A stretch of DNA of 64,000 nucleotides, taken from NCBI GenBank assembly GCA_002082245.2, contig NBTC02000002.1, positions 4,712,001-4,776,000 on the forward strand, in the 5' to 3' direction. Both the position numbers and the translations under genes were made by a program. Below the pieces are notes generated by a model that was given only the letters and a program-made list of their open reading frames with translations, was not told the DNA's origin and ran no database searches. Each line of letters begins with the position of its first letter. Position 1 is the stretch's first letter. This DNA is from Yersinia enterocolitica. GTDB taxonomy: Bacteria; Pseudomonadota; Gammaproteobacteria; Enterobacterales; Enterobacteriaceae. Shown here piece after piece: positions 52,401-61,923 of the stretch.

Positions 52401-53246
52401 TTTTCGTAAAACTATATCGTATAACCCTGGTTTTTCCCATGAGCTATCTAAAGTGGATGTACCATCACTTCTTTTTCGATAATAGTATTTGGCTTTCTTT
52501 AAAAATGCTGCATTACCATAATCTAGAGGAAAAAGATATTTTGTTATAAAGTGAGCATCTTCATAGTTAGGTTTTATATCTACATCAAACGATATATTGT
52601 TATCCTTGATATTAGACAGTCTAAAAATAGCAGAACTTGCAGATAACTGAATTTGTTTTCCTAAGTTATTTATTGGAACTAACGTTTCCTCTTTTGCAAA
52701 TCTATATTTTAATGGGTGAGTGTCTTTATATTGATTTGTAGCATCAAAGTAAAATATTAGATTACAACCTATTAAATCTAATTTTTTATTGATATTTTTA
52801 TTAATGAAAATATCAATTGACGAAAAATAATTTTGATCAATTATATCATCAGGGTCAATGAACGTTACCCATTCTGTATTAGCATGATCTAAACCAAGGT
52901 TTCGTGCAGATGCTTGCCCACCATTTTCCTTATATATATAAGTTATATTTAATGGGTATTTTTTTTGCCAGGATTTTATTATTTGTGCTGAGCTATCAGT
53001 TGAACCATCATCGACTAAAATTATGTGAATGCTTTTTTTGAAATCCATGTGTTGATTAATAATACTTTTAAAGTATTCATCTAGATATCTTCCGACATTA
53101 TATACTGCTGAGATTATAGTATATTGATGGGTGCCATTATATTTTTTTAGCATTATTTTTTTTATTTTATTTTCTCGCTTTACTAACATGTCCGAGAAGA
53201 ATAATTTTGGATTGCGTATTAATTTTTTAAACTTTCTGGTAAGCAT
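49449..53246 (-). CDS. GT2 / TagF-like / TPR fusion, candidate capsule polymerase or transition transferase
   Basis: A 1265-residue protein. Residues about 40-270 are a GT-A family 2 glycosyltransferase (YTIISAVYNVGRYLDEY, LVDDGSTDSS, FIDPDDIID). Residues about 520-850 resemble CDP-glycerol glycerophosphotransferases (LQHGVTKDDLSGW with His near 589, FYPHVNILPYL, TDYSSVAFDM near 759). The remainder is TPR-like. This domain set is known from teichoic-acid-like capsule synthesis in Gram-negatives, where such enzymes polymerise or prime chains using CDP-glycerol. The gene is very A+T-rich. It starts just after the Stealth gene stop if ATG 53246 is used; an upstream TTG is less likely. Confidence 0.82.
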   Translation of the reverse strand: MLTRKFKKLIRNPKLFFSDMLVKRENKIKKIMLKKYNGTHQYTIISAVYNVGRYLDEYFKSIINQHMDFKKSIHIILVDDGSTDSSAQIIKSWQKKYPLNITYIYKENGGQASARNLGLDHANTEWVTFIDPDDIIDQNYFSSIDIFINKNINKKLDLIGCNLIFYFDATNQYKDTHPLKYRFAKEETLVPINNLGKQIQLSASSAIFRLSNIKDNNISFDVDIKPNYEDAHFITKYLFPLDYGNAAFLKKAKYYYRKRSDGTSTLDSSWEKPGLYDIVLRKGCIESMQRYLQSGRPIPESLQLQVLYHIFWYLRRFINHEYKLSFLDNEKIEEFEKNIYDIFSMIDDKIIMQFGLAGCWFYHKVGMLSCFKKSEPPFQIVYIESYDKNKGLAQLRYFTDKHELEHVTINDVDTIPVFIKNIKHKFLSNDFVNERRLWVKFESKSVIKISICGKPARISLSGKQEKDGVRGDAIIKHFNAIIPKYKTSEKYKNSWILMDRDTHADDNAEHLYRHIKINHPEIKMFYVLRSSSHDWTRLEQENFSLLDFGSEEHKSALESCSKVISSHADYCVTNFLGPKMLSGRHFIFLQHGVTKDDLSGWLNQKENIDCFITASKPEFDSITSNNSQYKFGKKEVVLTGFPRHDKLLKSVWNSNKKILIMPTWRSSIVGKANKEGSERELNPLFMSSCYAKHWYNLLHSPDLYRIYLKYGYEVIFYPHVNILPYLSKFNIPEFIKVGNQDNKGMQELFNEASLLVTDYSSVAFDMAVQSKPTIYYQFDEDTVFQGSHTYAKGYYDYRKDGFGPVVTNKNDFFLELNILLKNSAKPSKQIKKRINDTFQNRDGNNCERVFNAIEALDKPLPTDFIDVDILFEYATHASNSKNWNLALSRWSLVLNSGNEQQKNEATVQKIVSLNNLGNINLALEVINEYYGHDKSIWPEPVLREYAFIQMKLQQWELSAECWAMLPNRSNEDTIYFLQSIAEQSNAAKFDHIYKRLNFGTSEKHSLLSKSWYYICHGEWSNTIDLIENNSVDFINCDFSRLQSYIMLARCNREMGNYDIARKKLELASKIPGDKIALNYENAKISFLEEKWIKVTQQINNKNIDIVSISDELIITYIKGLRLQGNNSEAAVVLDKLPIKTFDNQEFLFELGEINYLLKKWDASAKVWSKLLTNYDIANYRLAHSYRMLGMIEEAITLIQNSKNRFPDSIDEWILRAELAQLCCKWDEAIHCWSSILHYYPDNAPQDSWSRLHNSQMMLILSKVAE

Positions 53247-53247
53247 T

Positions 53248-54345
53248 TTATTTCTCTGATTCAAAATGATATTTAAGTTCGGTATTTAATAATGACTTAT
53301 AGTTTGCAAACGGTGCTTTCTGAGTATTAAAATCATTAGCACAAAATGAATGAGGCATACACCCCTCTTTTTTAGCAATCTTCAATGCCTTAAAACTACT
53401 TCTTGCAGCGGTAGACCTAATATTAAAATAGTAGCAAATATCCCGTACTGGAGTGGCCTCACCTTGAATATAGGACATCCAAGGGACGAAGAAAGTCGCG
53501 AGATTCATATCATTATTTGTTCTGAATTTATTGGGTAAAAATTTTCTTATTTCATATTCATAAAGCTTCCAACTTTTTTCGAAAATACTCTTCCTGAGTG
53601 GGACATAGGTATGAACTAGCGGTGTATCAATTGCTATCTGAAAATCTTTGTCAAAAATTTCTACTGCATTATGCGAGGCTGATAGTGTGGGAGTATCAGT
53701 TCCCCTAGCTTGCATGTTGGTTAAGCTTTTTTGGGAGAGAAATAATGAGGCAAGACCATTACCTTTAAAAAAATGCCCAGCAGGCAATGGTCTTGCAACA
53801 AACACATCATCGTTGAAGTAAATAAAATGCTCAGCTAACCCTGGAATTTTATGTAAATACGCCTCTATGACATGTGAGTTAAAGGTTGGTAGATAGTGGC
53901 TTTCAATTATTTCGCCATGGTCAACTATTTTTATGCGTTCGTCAGTTTGTAGCCATTGAGGGCGTTGGTTATCTGTGACAATATAAATGTGCCGAACCCA
54001 AGGTAGGTATAGTTCTACACTTTTAATAGAGTATCGTAATTCATCATGATTACTAAATCTGGCCTTATCTGTTGCGTGTTTACCAAGAGTATTTGAGTCA
54101 GTAAGGCTTTTATATTTTTGATAGCGCTGTTGCCACTCGATGTCAGAATCATCGACCCATGTAAAAACGACATCTATAGGAAAATCGATATGAATTAATT
54201 TTTCCATTGACAGATCATGACGGATAAGAATTTCTTCTTCAATTTCTGGACAAAAAACTTCATTTCTAATTATAGGGTATTTTTTATTAAAATAGTCACG
54301 AAAGAATACCCCAGGACTTTTAAGGAATTTTTTAATTTTTTTCAT
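53248..54345 (-). CDS. Stealth-family capsule sugar-phosphate transferase
   Basis: A 365-residue Stealth protein, of the family that transfers hexose-1-phosphate from nucleotide sugars to build phosphodiester capsules. The conserved regions appear in order: [48 protein letters not shown], then [28 protein letters not shown], and a C-terminal block ending in CYYFNIRS. No membrane segment is seen, as for other members. It lies between kpsT and the fusion polymerase and is A+T-rich like the latter, fitting the serotype-specific region 2 of a group 2 capsule locus. Confidence 0.88.
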   Translation of the reverse strand: MKKIKKFLKSPGVFFRDYFNKKYPIIRNEVFCPEIEEEILIRHDLSMEKLIHIDFPIDVVFTWVDDSDIEWQQRYQKYKSLTDSNTLGKHATDKARFSNHDELRYSIKSVELYLPWVRHIYIVTDNQRPQWLQTDERIKIVDHGEIIESHYLPTFNSHVIEAYLHKIPGLAEHFIYFNDDVFVARPLPAGHFFKGNGLASLFLSQKSLTNMQARGTDTPTLSASHNAVEIFDKDFQIAIDTPLVHTYVPLRKSIFEKSWKLYEYEIRKFLPNKFRTNNDMNLATFFVPWMSYIQGEATPVRDICYYFNIRSTAARSSFKALKIAKKEGCMPHSFCANDFNTQKAPFANYKSLLNTELKYHFESEK

Positions 54346-54491
54346 TTTATTATCTACGATTAAAAATCGTGATTGTCATGCGGATGACATTTATGAGTTG
54401 TATCCTGAATGGGGAGTATAGTCAAAACCCTGAGGCTAAATTTACAGGTTGTTTTAATTTATCTTATTTGCTTAAAACTAAAGCAACAAAA

Positions 54492-55157
54492 CTATATCCC
54501 TTCATCCACTTTATAAACCGCAATCGCTTCATCTACTGACTCGAAATATTTCACCTGATTATCTCGGCCAATAAATAGCGCGGCATCGCAGAACTCTTTC
54601 AGTGAACCGAGGCTATGGGAAACCATAAGAAAGCTTGATTCCTGGTGGCGGGATTTGAACAGGTCTGCACATTTTTGTTTAAAGCGCGCATCCCCTACAG
54701 CGGTGACTTCGTCCACCAGATAGTAATCAAACTTAAATGCCATGCTCAGGCCAAAACCCAGGCGGGATTTCATGCCGGAAGAGTAGGTTTTGATTGGCAT
54801 ATCAAAGTATTTGCCGAGTTCGGCGAACTCTTCAACAAAGGCTACTTTCTCTCGTAATTCACGGTCTGTTGCATACAGGCGGGCGACAAACTTAACGTTT
54901 TCACGCCCGGTCAAACTCCCTTGGAATCCACCTGCTAGTCCTACTGGCCAGGAGATCGTTTTATCGGTAATAACTTTGCCGCTATCAGGCCGGTCGATAC
55001 CACCGATGACACGTAATAACGTTGATTTACCTGAACCATTGCGACCAATTAAGGCCACACTTTTATTAGCAGGAAACTCGACATGCAGATTTTTAAAAAC
55101 ATAATGGCGCCCAGCAGGGGTACGATAAGATTTGGTTAGATTTTCAATTCTGATCAT
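54492..55157 (-). CDS. kpsT: Capsule export ABC ATPase KpsT
   Basis: ATPase of the KpsMT exporter, 221 residues. Walker A is GRNGSGKST, the signature SSGMKSRLGFGL and Walker B YYLVDEVTAVGD; VSHSLGSLKEFC carries the switch histidine. Its start overlaps the kpsM stop by 4 bp. Confidence 0.96.
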   Translation of the reverse strand: MIRIENLTKSYRTPAGRHYVFKNLHVEFPANKSVALIGRNGSGKSTLLRVIGGIDRPDSGKVITDKTISWPVGLAGGFQGSLTGRENVKFVARLYATDRELREKVAFVEEFAELGKYFDMPIKTYSSGMKSRLGFGLSMAFKFDYYLVDEVTAVGDARFKQKCADLFKSRHQESSFLMVSHSLGSLKEFCDAALFIGRDNQVKYFESVDEAIAVYKVDEGI

Positions 55158-55930
55158 GAGGTTAGCATCGCCTCTTCACCGTTACGGTACAACACAAGCC
55201 CAACAAACAGACTGACCAACGTACAGAAGGCCAGATAGTATAAGTTGGCACCTTCACTGACATAACCCGGAACGACGGCTTCACGGCATAGCTCAACGAC
55301 ATGGACTAACGGATTCCACAGTAAGTACGGCCAGTAATCCTTTGGAATTGAATGGAGCGGAAACATAATGCAGGAAATAAAGTAGAGCGGTTTTAACAGA
55401 ATGGGTAGAAACTTCTCGGTTTCGGGGAAGGTTTTTCCTATCACCATAAAACTCAGACCGACGCCGCAGGAGAAAATGATTAGCATTAACCAGACTAGAA
55501 CCAGCGAAATAAGGTTAATGACTTCAAACTCCTCGCCAAGCAGGCCGACGATCGCCATCAGTAAGATGTAAACTACCGCATAAATTAATGATTCTAAAAC
55601 AGCGCGGGCAATGATGGTGTCTATCGGCCTTACCGGACGATAGTTAAATAAGCCTTGGTTGGCTTCTATAGCACCAATCGACCGGTTACTGATATTAATG
55701 AATACGAAGTAGGGAACAATCCCATTAATCAGAAAAACCGGGAAGGAAATATCTGGCATGGTACGCTGCATAATGTAGCCGAAAATGCCTAGTAGCATGA
55801 GCATGTGAGCCATAGGCTCTAGCGCCGCCCAAAGATAACCCAGCCGATACTTGCCAAATCTAGTTTTAATTTCCCTTAGAAACAAAGCGTTAACGGCAGC
55901 TTTTTGTACTTCGAAACCACTACGAGCCAT
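55154..55930 (-). CDS. kpsM: Capsule export ABC permease KpsM
   Basis: Inner-membrane permease of the ABC-2 type, 258 residues, with six predicted membrane segments (for example SLIYAVVYILLMAIVGLLG and LLSLVLVWLMLIIFSCGVGLSFM-like stretches). The N-terminus (VQKAAVNALFLREIKTRFGKYRLGYLWA) is typical of capsule exporters. It is the first gene of a minus-strand unit kpsM-kpsT-Stealth-fusion preceded by a JUMPstart leader. Confidence 0.96.
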   Translation of the reverse strand: MARSGFEVQKAAVNALFLREIKTRFGKYRLGYLWAALEPMAHMLMLLGIFGYIMQRTMPDISFPVFLINGIVPYFVFINISNRSIGAIEANQGLFNYRPVRPIDTIIARAVLESLIYAVVYILLMAIVGLLGEEFEVINLISLVLVWLMLIIFSCGVGLSFMVIGKTFPETEKFLPILLKPLYFISCIMFPLHSIPKDYWPYLLWNPLVHVVELCREAVVPGYVSEGANLYYLAFCTLVSLFVGLVLYRNGEEAMLTS

Positions 55931-55963
55931 CTGTTGTTGTCCAAAAATTTAATCTGGTTTGTC

Positions 55964-56001
55964 CACGCTACCGCCCCTGATTTACAGCACCCAGTATGCT
56001 G
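55964..56001 (-). promoter_or_regulatory. JUMPstart element with ops site before kpsM
   Basis: Read on the minus strand, GGGGCGGTAGCGTG is at 55977-55964, with the ops core GGCGGTAG at 55975-55968. It is preceded by the upstream half CAGCATACTGGGTGCTGTAA. It lies 34 bp before kpsM in the transcribed leader. ops recruits RfaH to paused polymerase and lets it read through long surface-polysaccharide operons. Here that would favour transcription of the distant Stealth and polymerase genes. Confidence 0.9.
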
Positions 56002-56076
56002 AAAGCAAAAATAGATTGTGGAATACCAATATGACGAAAATAACTACGCCAAAAGGATAGAGATATTTATACGTGT

Positions 56077-56105
56077 ATTATAAAAAATAGATAATACTAG
56101 GCCAA
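56077..56105 (-). promoter_or_regulatory. Predicted sigma70 promoter of the kpsM unit
   Basis: On the minus strand, TTGGCC (56105-56100) and a perfect TATAAT (56082-56077) are separated by 17 bp. Transcription would start near 56070, giving a leader of about 140 nt that contains the JUMPstart sequence. Confidence 0.7.
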
Positions 56106-56435
56106 ACATGGTCTGGTATTTTAATATGTATAGCCACACATTACCGTAGGTAATTAGAGGTGTAAAGGTTCTTCAGGCTGTTAGCTTAAATTTAATAAAG
56201 TTAATTTGCTATTATTAAGAACAATCTTGTTTTGCGGGAATTGTCTTATAATAATATGGCGGTTATGATTGAATTATATCTGATGCTCTGGTTGGTCATG
56301 ATTTACTTTGTTGTTGATATAGGCTGCTGTTATTTTTATGTTTCTCTATTTTATCGATAAATAATATCGAGATTGTATTGATTGTTAGTCTATTGAAGGG
56401 GATATAGATGATGATTCTAATATCCCCAATCATCT
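56106..56435. other. A+T-rich region between the capsule locus and macB
   Basis: 330 bp without a gene. No clear terminator for macB is visible by eye. The sequence is A+T-rich like the capsule region 2 genes. Confidence 0.45.
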
Positions 56436-58418
56436 TCACTCCCGCTCTAAAGCCCTGATAGGGTCCATCTCGGCTGCCCGTTTGGCAGGGAAAAAACCAA
56501 AAATAATCCCAATCAAACTAGAACATATAAAGGCCATCATGATGGATGTTGTTGAATAAACCATTGAAAAGTTACTACTGAACTGACTGAATATCAGGCC
56601 GATTGCTAGCGATAATATTACGCCAAGGCCACCGCCCAATAAGCACACTAATACCGCCTCTATCAAAAACTGCTGCATAATATCGCTGGCACGGGCACCA
56701 ACCGCCATCCGCACACCTATTTCTTTAGTACGTTCGGTGACCGATACCAACATAATATTCATCACTCCAATACCACCAACGATCAAGGAAATAACCGCAA
56801 TCATTGATACCAGCAATGTCATGGTTGAGGTGGTCTTCTTAATGGTTTGACGGATACTGTCGGTATTCATCACGAAGAAATCCTGTGTCCCGTGACGTTG
56901 AGTGAGCAATTTTGTTACACCCTGTTCAGCATTCGCCAGGTCAATATCATCGTTCACCCGCACGGTAATACTCTTTAGATAAGATTGGCCGAGCATACGT
57001 TTCATCGCCGTCGTATAGGGGATCCACACATTGAGGTTCTCGTCGCTACCAAAACCACTTTGTTTCTTGGCCGCCACACCAATCACGCGGCAGGGCAGAG
57101 CGCCAAGTAAGATAACTTTTCCGATGGGGTTTTCGCCTTGGGCAAACAGCTTATCGCGGGTGTTTTCATCAATGACTGCCTCTTGCATCAGGCCATCGAC
57201 GCTAGCGCGGTTAAAGGCCATTCCCTGGTTGATATTGTAGCCACGCACCAGAAAATATTGCTCACCGACCCCATTGACGGTGCCACTGACCGATTTATTA
57301 CCATAACGTAGCGTGGTGCTGGTCGAAACCGTTGGTGTCACGCTGTGAATATAACCTTGTTGTGCCAGGGCATCCGCATCGGTCGCCCGTAGAGTATGGA
57401 TTGCCGCTGAGCGCATATCACCAAAATCCTTGCCAGGGAAAATCTCCAGCGTGCTGGTCCCCATCGCGTTGATATTCGCCAAAACCTGTTGTTGCGAACC
57501 TTTTCCTAGTGCCACCACCGATACCACCGAGGCAATGCCAATAATAATCCCCAGCATGGTCAGTACGGTGCGCAAACGCTGTGCGGCCATCGCCAGTATT
57601 GCCATTTTAAACGCTTCTTGTAGGCGGTCGCGCTGCGCTTTCCACGAGGTGAGTAGTGGTTTACTGGCAATGTCTGGTTCTTGTTCGACGGTTGCTGTAC
57701 TTACTGATTTTGTCGACTGCATTTGTCGGTCAGCAATGACCTCGCCATCTCTCAATTCAATAATTCGCTGCGCATGTTCTGCAATCGACATATCGTGGGT
57801 GACAATTACCACGGTGTGGCCTTGCTGGTGTAAGTCTTTCAGGATATTTAAGACTTCATTACCACTGTGAGTATCAAGTGCTCCGGTGGGCTCGTCGGCC
57901 AGAATAACTTCCCCGCCGTTCATTAGTGCTCTGGCAATACTGACCCGCTGCTGCTGCCCCCCGGAAAGCTGGCTTGGGCGATAATCCAGCCGCTCGGCCA
58001 GACCGAGGCGAGACAACAGGCTGGCGGCTCGCTTTTGACGTTCCTCGCGATTGATACCGGCGTAAATTGCCGGAATTTCCACATTCTCCCGCGCACTCAA
58101 ATCATTTAGCAGATGGTAGCGCTGAAAGATAAAGCCAAAATGTTCACGGCGCAGTTCGGCGAGCGCATCACGGTCCAAATGTTGTGGGATCCGGCCAGCG
58201 ACCAGATATTCGCCTGCGCTGGGTTTATCCAGACAACCGAGAATATTCATTAGCGTTGATTTACCGGAGCCTGATGCGCCAACAATCGCCACCATTTCTC
58301 CGCTGTAAATAGTTAGATTGATATTTTTCAGCACTTGAACCGTCTGTTCGCCATTAATAAATTCACGGCTGACATTATCAAGCTGAAGTAAGATCTTACT
58401 GTGGTTGAGGTCTGGCAT
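56436..58418 (-). CDS. macB: Macrolide/toxin export ATPase-permease MacB
   Basis: Homodimeric ABC transporter of the mechanotransmission type, 660 residues. The N-terminal ATPase has Walker [10 protein letters not shown], signature [14 protein letters not shown] and Walker [13 protein letters not shown]. One membrane segment near residue 290, a periplasmic domain and three C-terminal membrane segments follow. It works with MacA and TolC to expel macrolides, peptides or enterotoxin-like cargo. It starts three bases after the macA stop. Confidence 0.95.
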   Translation of the reverse strand: MPDLNHSKILLQLDNVSREFINGEQTVQVLKNINLTIYSGEMVAIVGASGSGKSTLMNILGCLDKPSAGEYLVAGRIPQHLDRDALAELRREHFGFIFQRYHLLNDLSARENVEIPAIYAGINREERQKRAASLLSRLGLAERLDYRPSQLSGGQQQRVSIARALMNGGEVILADEPTGALDTHSGNEVLNILKDLHQQGHTVVIVTHDMSIAEHAQRIIELRDGEVIADRQMQSTKSVSTATVEQEPDIASKPLLTSWKAQRDRLQEAFKMAILAMAAQRLRTVLTMLGIIIGIASVVSVVALGKGSQQQVLANINAMGTSTLEIFPGKDFGDMRSAAIHTLRATDADALAQQGYIHSVTPTVSTSTTLRYGNKSVSGTVNGVGEQYFLVRGYNINQGMAFNRASVDGLMQEAVIDENTRDKLFAQGENPIGKVILLGALPCRVIGVAAKKQSGFGSDENLNVWIPYTTAMKRMLGQSYLKSITVRVNDDIDLANAEQGVTKLLTQRHGTQDFFVMNTDSIRQTIKKTTSTMTLLVSMIAVISLIVGGIGVMNIMLVSVTERTKEIGVRMAVGARASDIMQQFLIEAVLVCLLGGGLGVILSLAIGLIFSQFSSNFSMVYSTTSIMMAFICSSLIGIIFGFFPAKRAAEMDPIRALERE

Positions 58419-58421
58419 CAG

Positions 58422-59636
58422 TTACATCCCCATCGGTGGCCCCATACGTTGGGCCTTATTGTTGGCGGTGGTACTGCTGCCTTGGCTGACGATCACCTGT
58501 TCTCCGGCTTGCAGGCCTGAGAGGATCTGTGCATCAACATTGTTATTTAGCCCAACGGTCACTTCACGCCAACCGATGTTGCCGTTGTTGCTCACCACTT
58601 GGACCTGATACTTTCCTTTTACGTTGTTTAATGCGGTTGCGGGGATAACGATGGCGTTCTCGGCTTTGTTGAGCACGATGTAGACCTGCGCGGTCATTGA
58701 AATTCGTAACGCGCCATTTGGGTTAGCAACATCAAACAGGCCGTTATAATAAATGGCAGTGCTACTGGAGCTGGAGCTGCTACTTGAGCTGGATGAGGTG
58801 GTGGTGGTTTCATCGTTGATCGAATCAGGCGCCGGTTCTATTGCCCGCAGCGTGGCACTGAATCGTTCTTCCGGCTCACCTAAAATAGTGAAGTAAACCG
58901 GCATACCGGCTTTAACTTTCACCACGTCAGCCTCAGAAATTTGTGCTTCTATCGTCATGGTGTCGAGCTGAGCGACTTTGATAATCGTTGGCGCACTTTG
59001 TACTGCGTTGACGGTTTGCCCCTCTTCAACCGGGATTGCCACCACTGTACCTGTGATGGGTGAGCTGATTTTAGTGTACCCAAGATTGAGTTTGGCGGTA
59101 CTGACGGCAATTTCCGCCTGTGCAATCTGGGCATCGAGCGCAGTAATTTCCGCCTGAGTGCTTTCTAATGTGGCTTTGGCGCTATCAAAATCAGCGCGTA
59201 CGCCGAGACCTTTGGCCAAAATTTGCTGCTGCCGTTGGTAGGTCAATAGGTTGTTTTTCTGTGTTGCCACTTTCGCCGCTCGTTGGGCGAGCACATTTTT
59301 CAGCGCTTCTTCGGCATCTTTCAGGGTATTTTGCTGAGTCAGGTCATCAATTTCAGCCACTAACTGGCCTTTCTCAACCTGCTGTCCTAGGGTGACATGG
59401 AGCGCTTTGATTTGCCCTGAAACCTGAGCCCCAACAGTGACTTGTTTTTGTGCCTTGATGGTGCCATCAGCCAAGACAGTTTGTTCCAGAGTGCGAGTTT
59501 CGGCGGCGGCGGTGATGTAAGCGGGTTTATCCGCCGGTGAAATCAATCTGAATAGCAGCACGCCGCCCGCTATCAGCAGCAGTACAGCCAGCCCGATAAA
59601 GCGTCGTTTCGACCTTGTAACCTGTTGCATAATCAA
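58422..59636 (-). CDS. macA: MacA periplasmic adaptor with a poly-serine insert
   Basis: Membrane-fusion protein joining MacB to TolC, 404 residues, with an N-terminal membrane anchor (FIGLAVLLLIAGGVLLF), lipoyl halves (VSGQIKALHVTLGQQVEKGQLVAEID and SPITGTVVAIPVEEGQTV) and a coiled-coil hairpin between. An unusual run of 13 serines after ETTTT (near residue 290) lies in a beta-barrel loop. Either TTG 59636, with AAGGA seven bases upstream, or ATG 59630 could start translation. Confidence 0.93.
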   Translation of the reverse strand: MIMQQVTRSKRRFIGLAVLLLIAGGVLLFRLISPADKPAYITAAAETRTLEQTVLADGTIKAQKQVTVGAQVSGQIKALHVTLGQQVEKGQLVAEIDDLTQQNTLKDAEEALKNVLAQRAAKVATQKNNLLTYQRQQQILAKGLGVRADFDSAKATLESTQAEITALDAQIAQAEIAVSTAKLNLGYTKISSPITGTVVAIPVEEGQTVNAVQSAPTIIKVAQLDTMTIEAQISEADVVKVKAGMPVYFTILGEPEERFSATLRAIEPAPDSINDETTTTSSSSSSSSSSSSTAIYYNGLFDVANPNGALRISMTAQVYIVLNKAENAIVIPATALNNVKGKYQVQVVSNNGNIGWREVTVGLNNNVDAQILSGLQAGEQVIVSQGSSTTANNKAQRMGPPMGM

Positions 59637-59817
59637 TCAAAGATCCTTGAACCACAATGAAGAGAACGGTGAAACCAAATGCAGGGGGATAATTTACCGC
59701 CAACACCGATGAGTGTGAGTTAAGTGAGATTCAAGAATATGTAAGGATTGAGTAAAACCGGCTGCGCGCGAGTCAAATAGGCATGAAAATAGCCGAAATC
59801 AGGCAGGAGAGTTAAAA

Positions 59818-60501
59818 ATGAAGATTTTGTTAGTCGATGATGATGTGGAACTGGGCACTATGCTGAGAGAATACCTGAGCGGTGAGGGCTTTAATGCCGA
59901 ATTGGTATTAACCGGTAAAGCGGGTATTGCCGCAGCCTTATCTGGAGACTATACCGCCTTGATCCTCGATATTATGTTGCCTGATATGAGTGGTATTGAT
60001 GTTTTGCGGCAAGTGCGTAAAAAAAGTCGCTTACCGATCATTATGTTAACCGCTAAAGGGGATAATATTGACCGGGTTATCGGTCTGGAAATGGGGGCAG
60101 ATGACTATATGCCTAAACCCTGTTATCCCCGCGAGCTAGTCGCCCGCTTGCGCGCAGTATTGCGCCGCTTTGATGAACATCCTGAGGTGCCGTCAGCCGA
60201 TGACAGTATCATCAGCCATGGCGACCTCACACTCAACCCGTCAACGCGCAGCAGTGAATGGCAGGGTAAACCGTTTGATCTGACTGCATCGGAATTTAAC
60301 TTGTTGGAACTGCTGTTGCGTTCACCAGAGCGGGTGGTTACCAAAGATGAGTTATCCGATAAAGGATTAGGCCGACCACGGGAAGCCTATGACCGCAGTG
60401 TTGATGTGCATATCAGCAATATACGTCAAAAACTTGCAGCCCTGCCGGGGAACAATCTGAATATTGAAACGGTACGTAGTATTGGTTATCGCATCAGATA
60501 A
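59818..60501 (+). CDS. OmpR-family response regulator, CpxR-like
   Basis: A 227-residue regulator with receiver (KILLVDDDVELG; phospho-acceptor Asp51; KP motif near 101) and a winged-helix output domain (LTASEFNLLELLLRSPERVVTKDEL, RSVDVHISNIRQKL, VRSIGYRIR). The closest look-alike is CpxR, but identity is modest and true cpxRA has other neighbours. It is divergent from macAB and followed by its kinase, so macAB is a likely target. Confidence 0.85.
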   Translation: MKILLVDDDVELGTMLREYLSGEGFNAELVLTGKAGIAAALSGDYTALILDIMLPDMSGIDVLRQVRKKSRLPIIMLTAKGDNIDRVIGLEMGADDYMPKPCYPRELVARLRAVLRRFDEHPEVPSADDSIISHGDLTLNPSTRSSEWQGKPFDLTASEFNLLELLLRSPERVVTKDELSDKGLGRPREAYDRSVDVHISNIRQKLAALPGNNLNIETVRSIGYRIR

Positions 60502-60527
60502 TAGCCTTGGGTGGAGTGAGATTGCTT

Positions 60528-61895
60528 ATGCGCGGACGGTTGTTTTGGAAAATCCTGCTGGGTTTTTGGTTTACCTTTATTTTAATGACCCAGATGCTGT
60601 GGCTGGTGTTCTCCTTTTATGGCAATCGCCATGAACCCCCTGAGCGTGAAATGGTGCGGCAAATTGCCAAATTACAGGTTGCCTCGGCGGCGTCGGTATT
60701 ACATTCCGGTGGTTTGCCTGCGCTAAGTACCATGACAGCTAACTGGTCGGAGGCTGATAAAGCCCATTTTTCTGTATTACCGGTGGCGGCGCTGCCACCG
60801 CTGACTGAAGAGGCGCTTACCGGGAAATCGATTCCCCAAGGCGGTGAACCTGAGTTTTATCGTCGTGAGGTTACCACTTGGGCCCAAGGCCCTGATGGAC
60901 AAAACTATCGTGTCAGTTACGACATCGATGGCTTGCGCCCCGTTAATCAGCAGGGTGGCCCCGATGAAAAGCGCCATGAAATACTGAATATTCCTATCCC
61001 TATGATTTGGATGGGCGTATTAGGCGGTTTGTTCTTTAGCGCGTTATTAGCCTGGAATCTAACGCGGCCGATGCGCCAGTTGCGTGCCGGTTTTGAACGG
61101 GTGGCACAGGGGGATTTGTCGGTACGATTGCTGCCGGTAATGCGGCGGCGTCATGATGAGCTGACTGAAGTTGCGCGTGACTTTGACTCAATGGCCGAAC
61201 GGCTCGAAGCTCTAGTCAGTGCGCGGGAACAACTACTGCATGATGTGTCCCATGAGTTGCGTTCCCCGCTGGCGCGTTTGCAACTGGCGATTGGCTTAGC
61301 GCACCAGAATCCTGGCAATGTTGAAAGCTCATTACAGCGTATTGAGCATGAATCGGAACGGTTGGATAAGATGATTGGTGAGTTGCTGGCACTTTCACGA
61401 GCTGAAAACCACGATCTTGCTGACGATGACGAGTATTTCGATTTGCATGAGCTGGTCAAAGTGGTGGTAAATGATGCGCGCTTTGAGGCGCAGGTGCCGG
61501 GCGTTGAGATCTTGCTACAGGTGTTGCCCCCTATCGAGTACACCGTCAGAGGTAATGCTGAATTGATGCGACGGGCTATTGATAACATTGTCCGCAATGC
61601 GCTGCGTTTCTCCGTTCATGGGCAACAGGTAAAAGTGACACTTTCATTGGTGGATAAGAGTTATCAGATTCAGGTTGCTGACCAAGGGCCAGGCGTTGAA
61701 GAGAGCAAGTTATCCAGTATTTTTGACCCCTTTGTGCGCGTTAAGTCGGCGATGTCTGGCAAAGGTTATGGTTTGGGATTGGCCATTACGCGTAAGGTGA
61801 TTCAGGCCCATGGCGGGCAGGTTGAAGCACGCAATGGTGAGCAGGGGGGATTGGTGATTACACTACGGATTCCACGTTGGCTTGCAGTGGAGTAG
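60528..61895 (+). CDS. Sensor histidine kinase paired with the OmpR-type regulator
   Basis: A 455-residue inner-membrane kinase. It has two membrane segments (LFWKILLGFWFTFILMTQML and IPMIWMGVLGGLFFSALLAW), a periplasmic sensor of about 120 residues between them, a HAMP domain, a HisKA domain with phospho-accepting His242 (DVSHELRSPL) and an HATPase domain (NIVRNALRFS, DQGPGVEESKL, GYGLGLAITRKVI). It resembles CpxA- and CprS-type kinases. The ATG at 60528 follows GGAGTGAG. The signal sensed is unknown; antimicrobial peptides or envelope stress would fit the macAB context. Confidence 0.87.
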   Translation: MRGRLFWKILLGFWFTFILMTQMLWLVFSFYGNRHEPPEREMVRQIAKLQVASAASVLHSGGLPALSTMTANWSEADKAHFSVLPVAALPPLTEEALTGKSIPQGGEPEFYRREVTTWAQGPDGQNYRVSYDIDGLRPVNQQGGPDEKRHEILNIPIPMIWMGVLGGLFFSALLAWNLTRPMRQLRAGFERVAQGDLSVRLLPVMRRRHDELTEVARDFDSMAERLEALVSAREQLLHDVSHELRSPLARLQLAIGLAHQNPGNVESSLQRIEHESERLDKMIGELLALSRAENHDLADDDEYFDLHELVKVVVNDARFEAQVPGVEILLQVLPPIEYTVRGNAELMRRAIDNIVRNALRFSVHGQQVKVTLSLVDKSYQIQVADQGPGVEESKLSSIFDPFVRVKSAMSGKGYGLGLAITRKVIQAHGGQVEARNGEQGGLVITLRIPRWLAVE

Positions 61896-61923
61896 TTTGA
61901 CAGTAACGGTAATAGCAGAAAAC

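Noticed and set aside
59818..61895. Naming this two-component pair cpxRA
   Set aside because: Similarity is at family level only, the neighbours differ from cpxP-cpxRA, and no cpxP is present.
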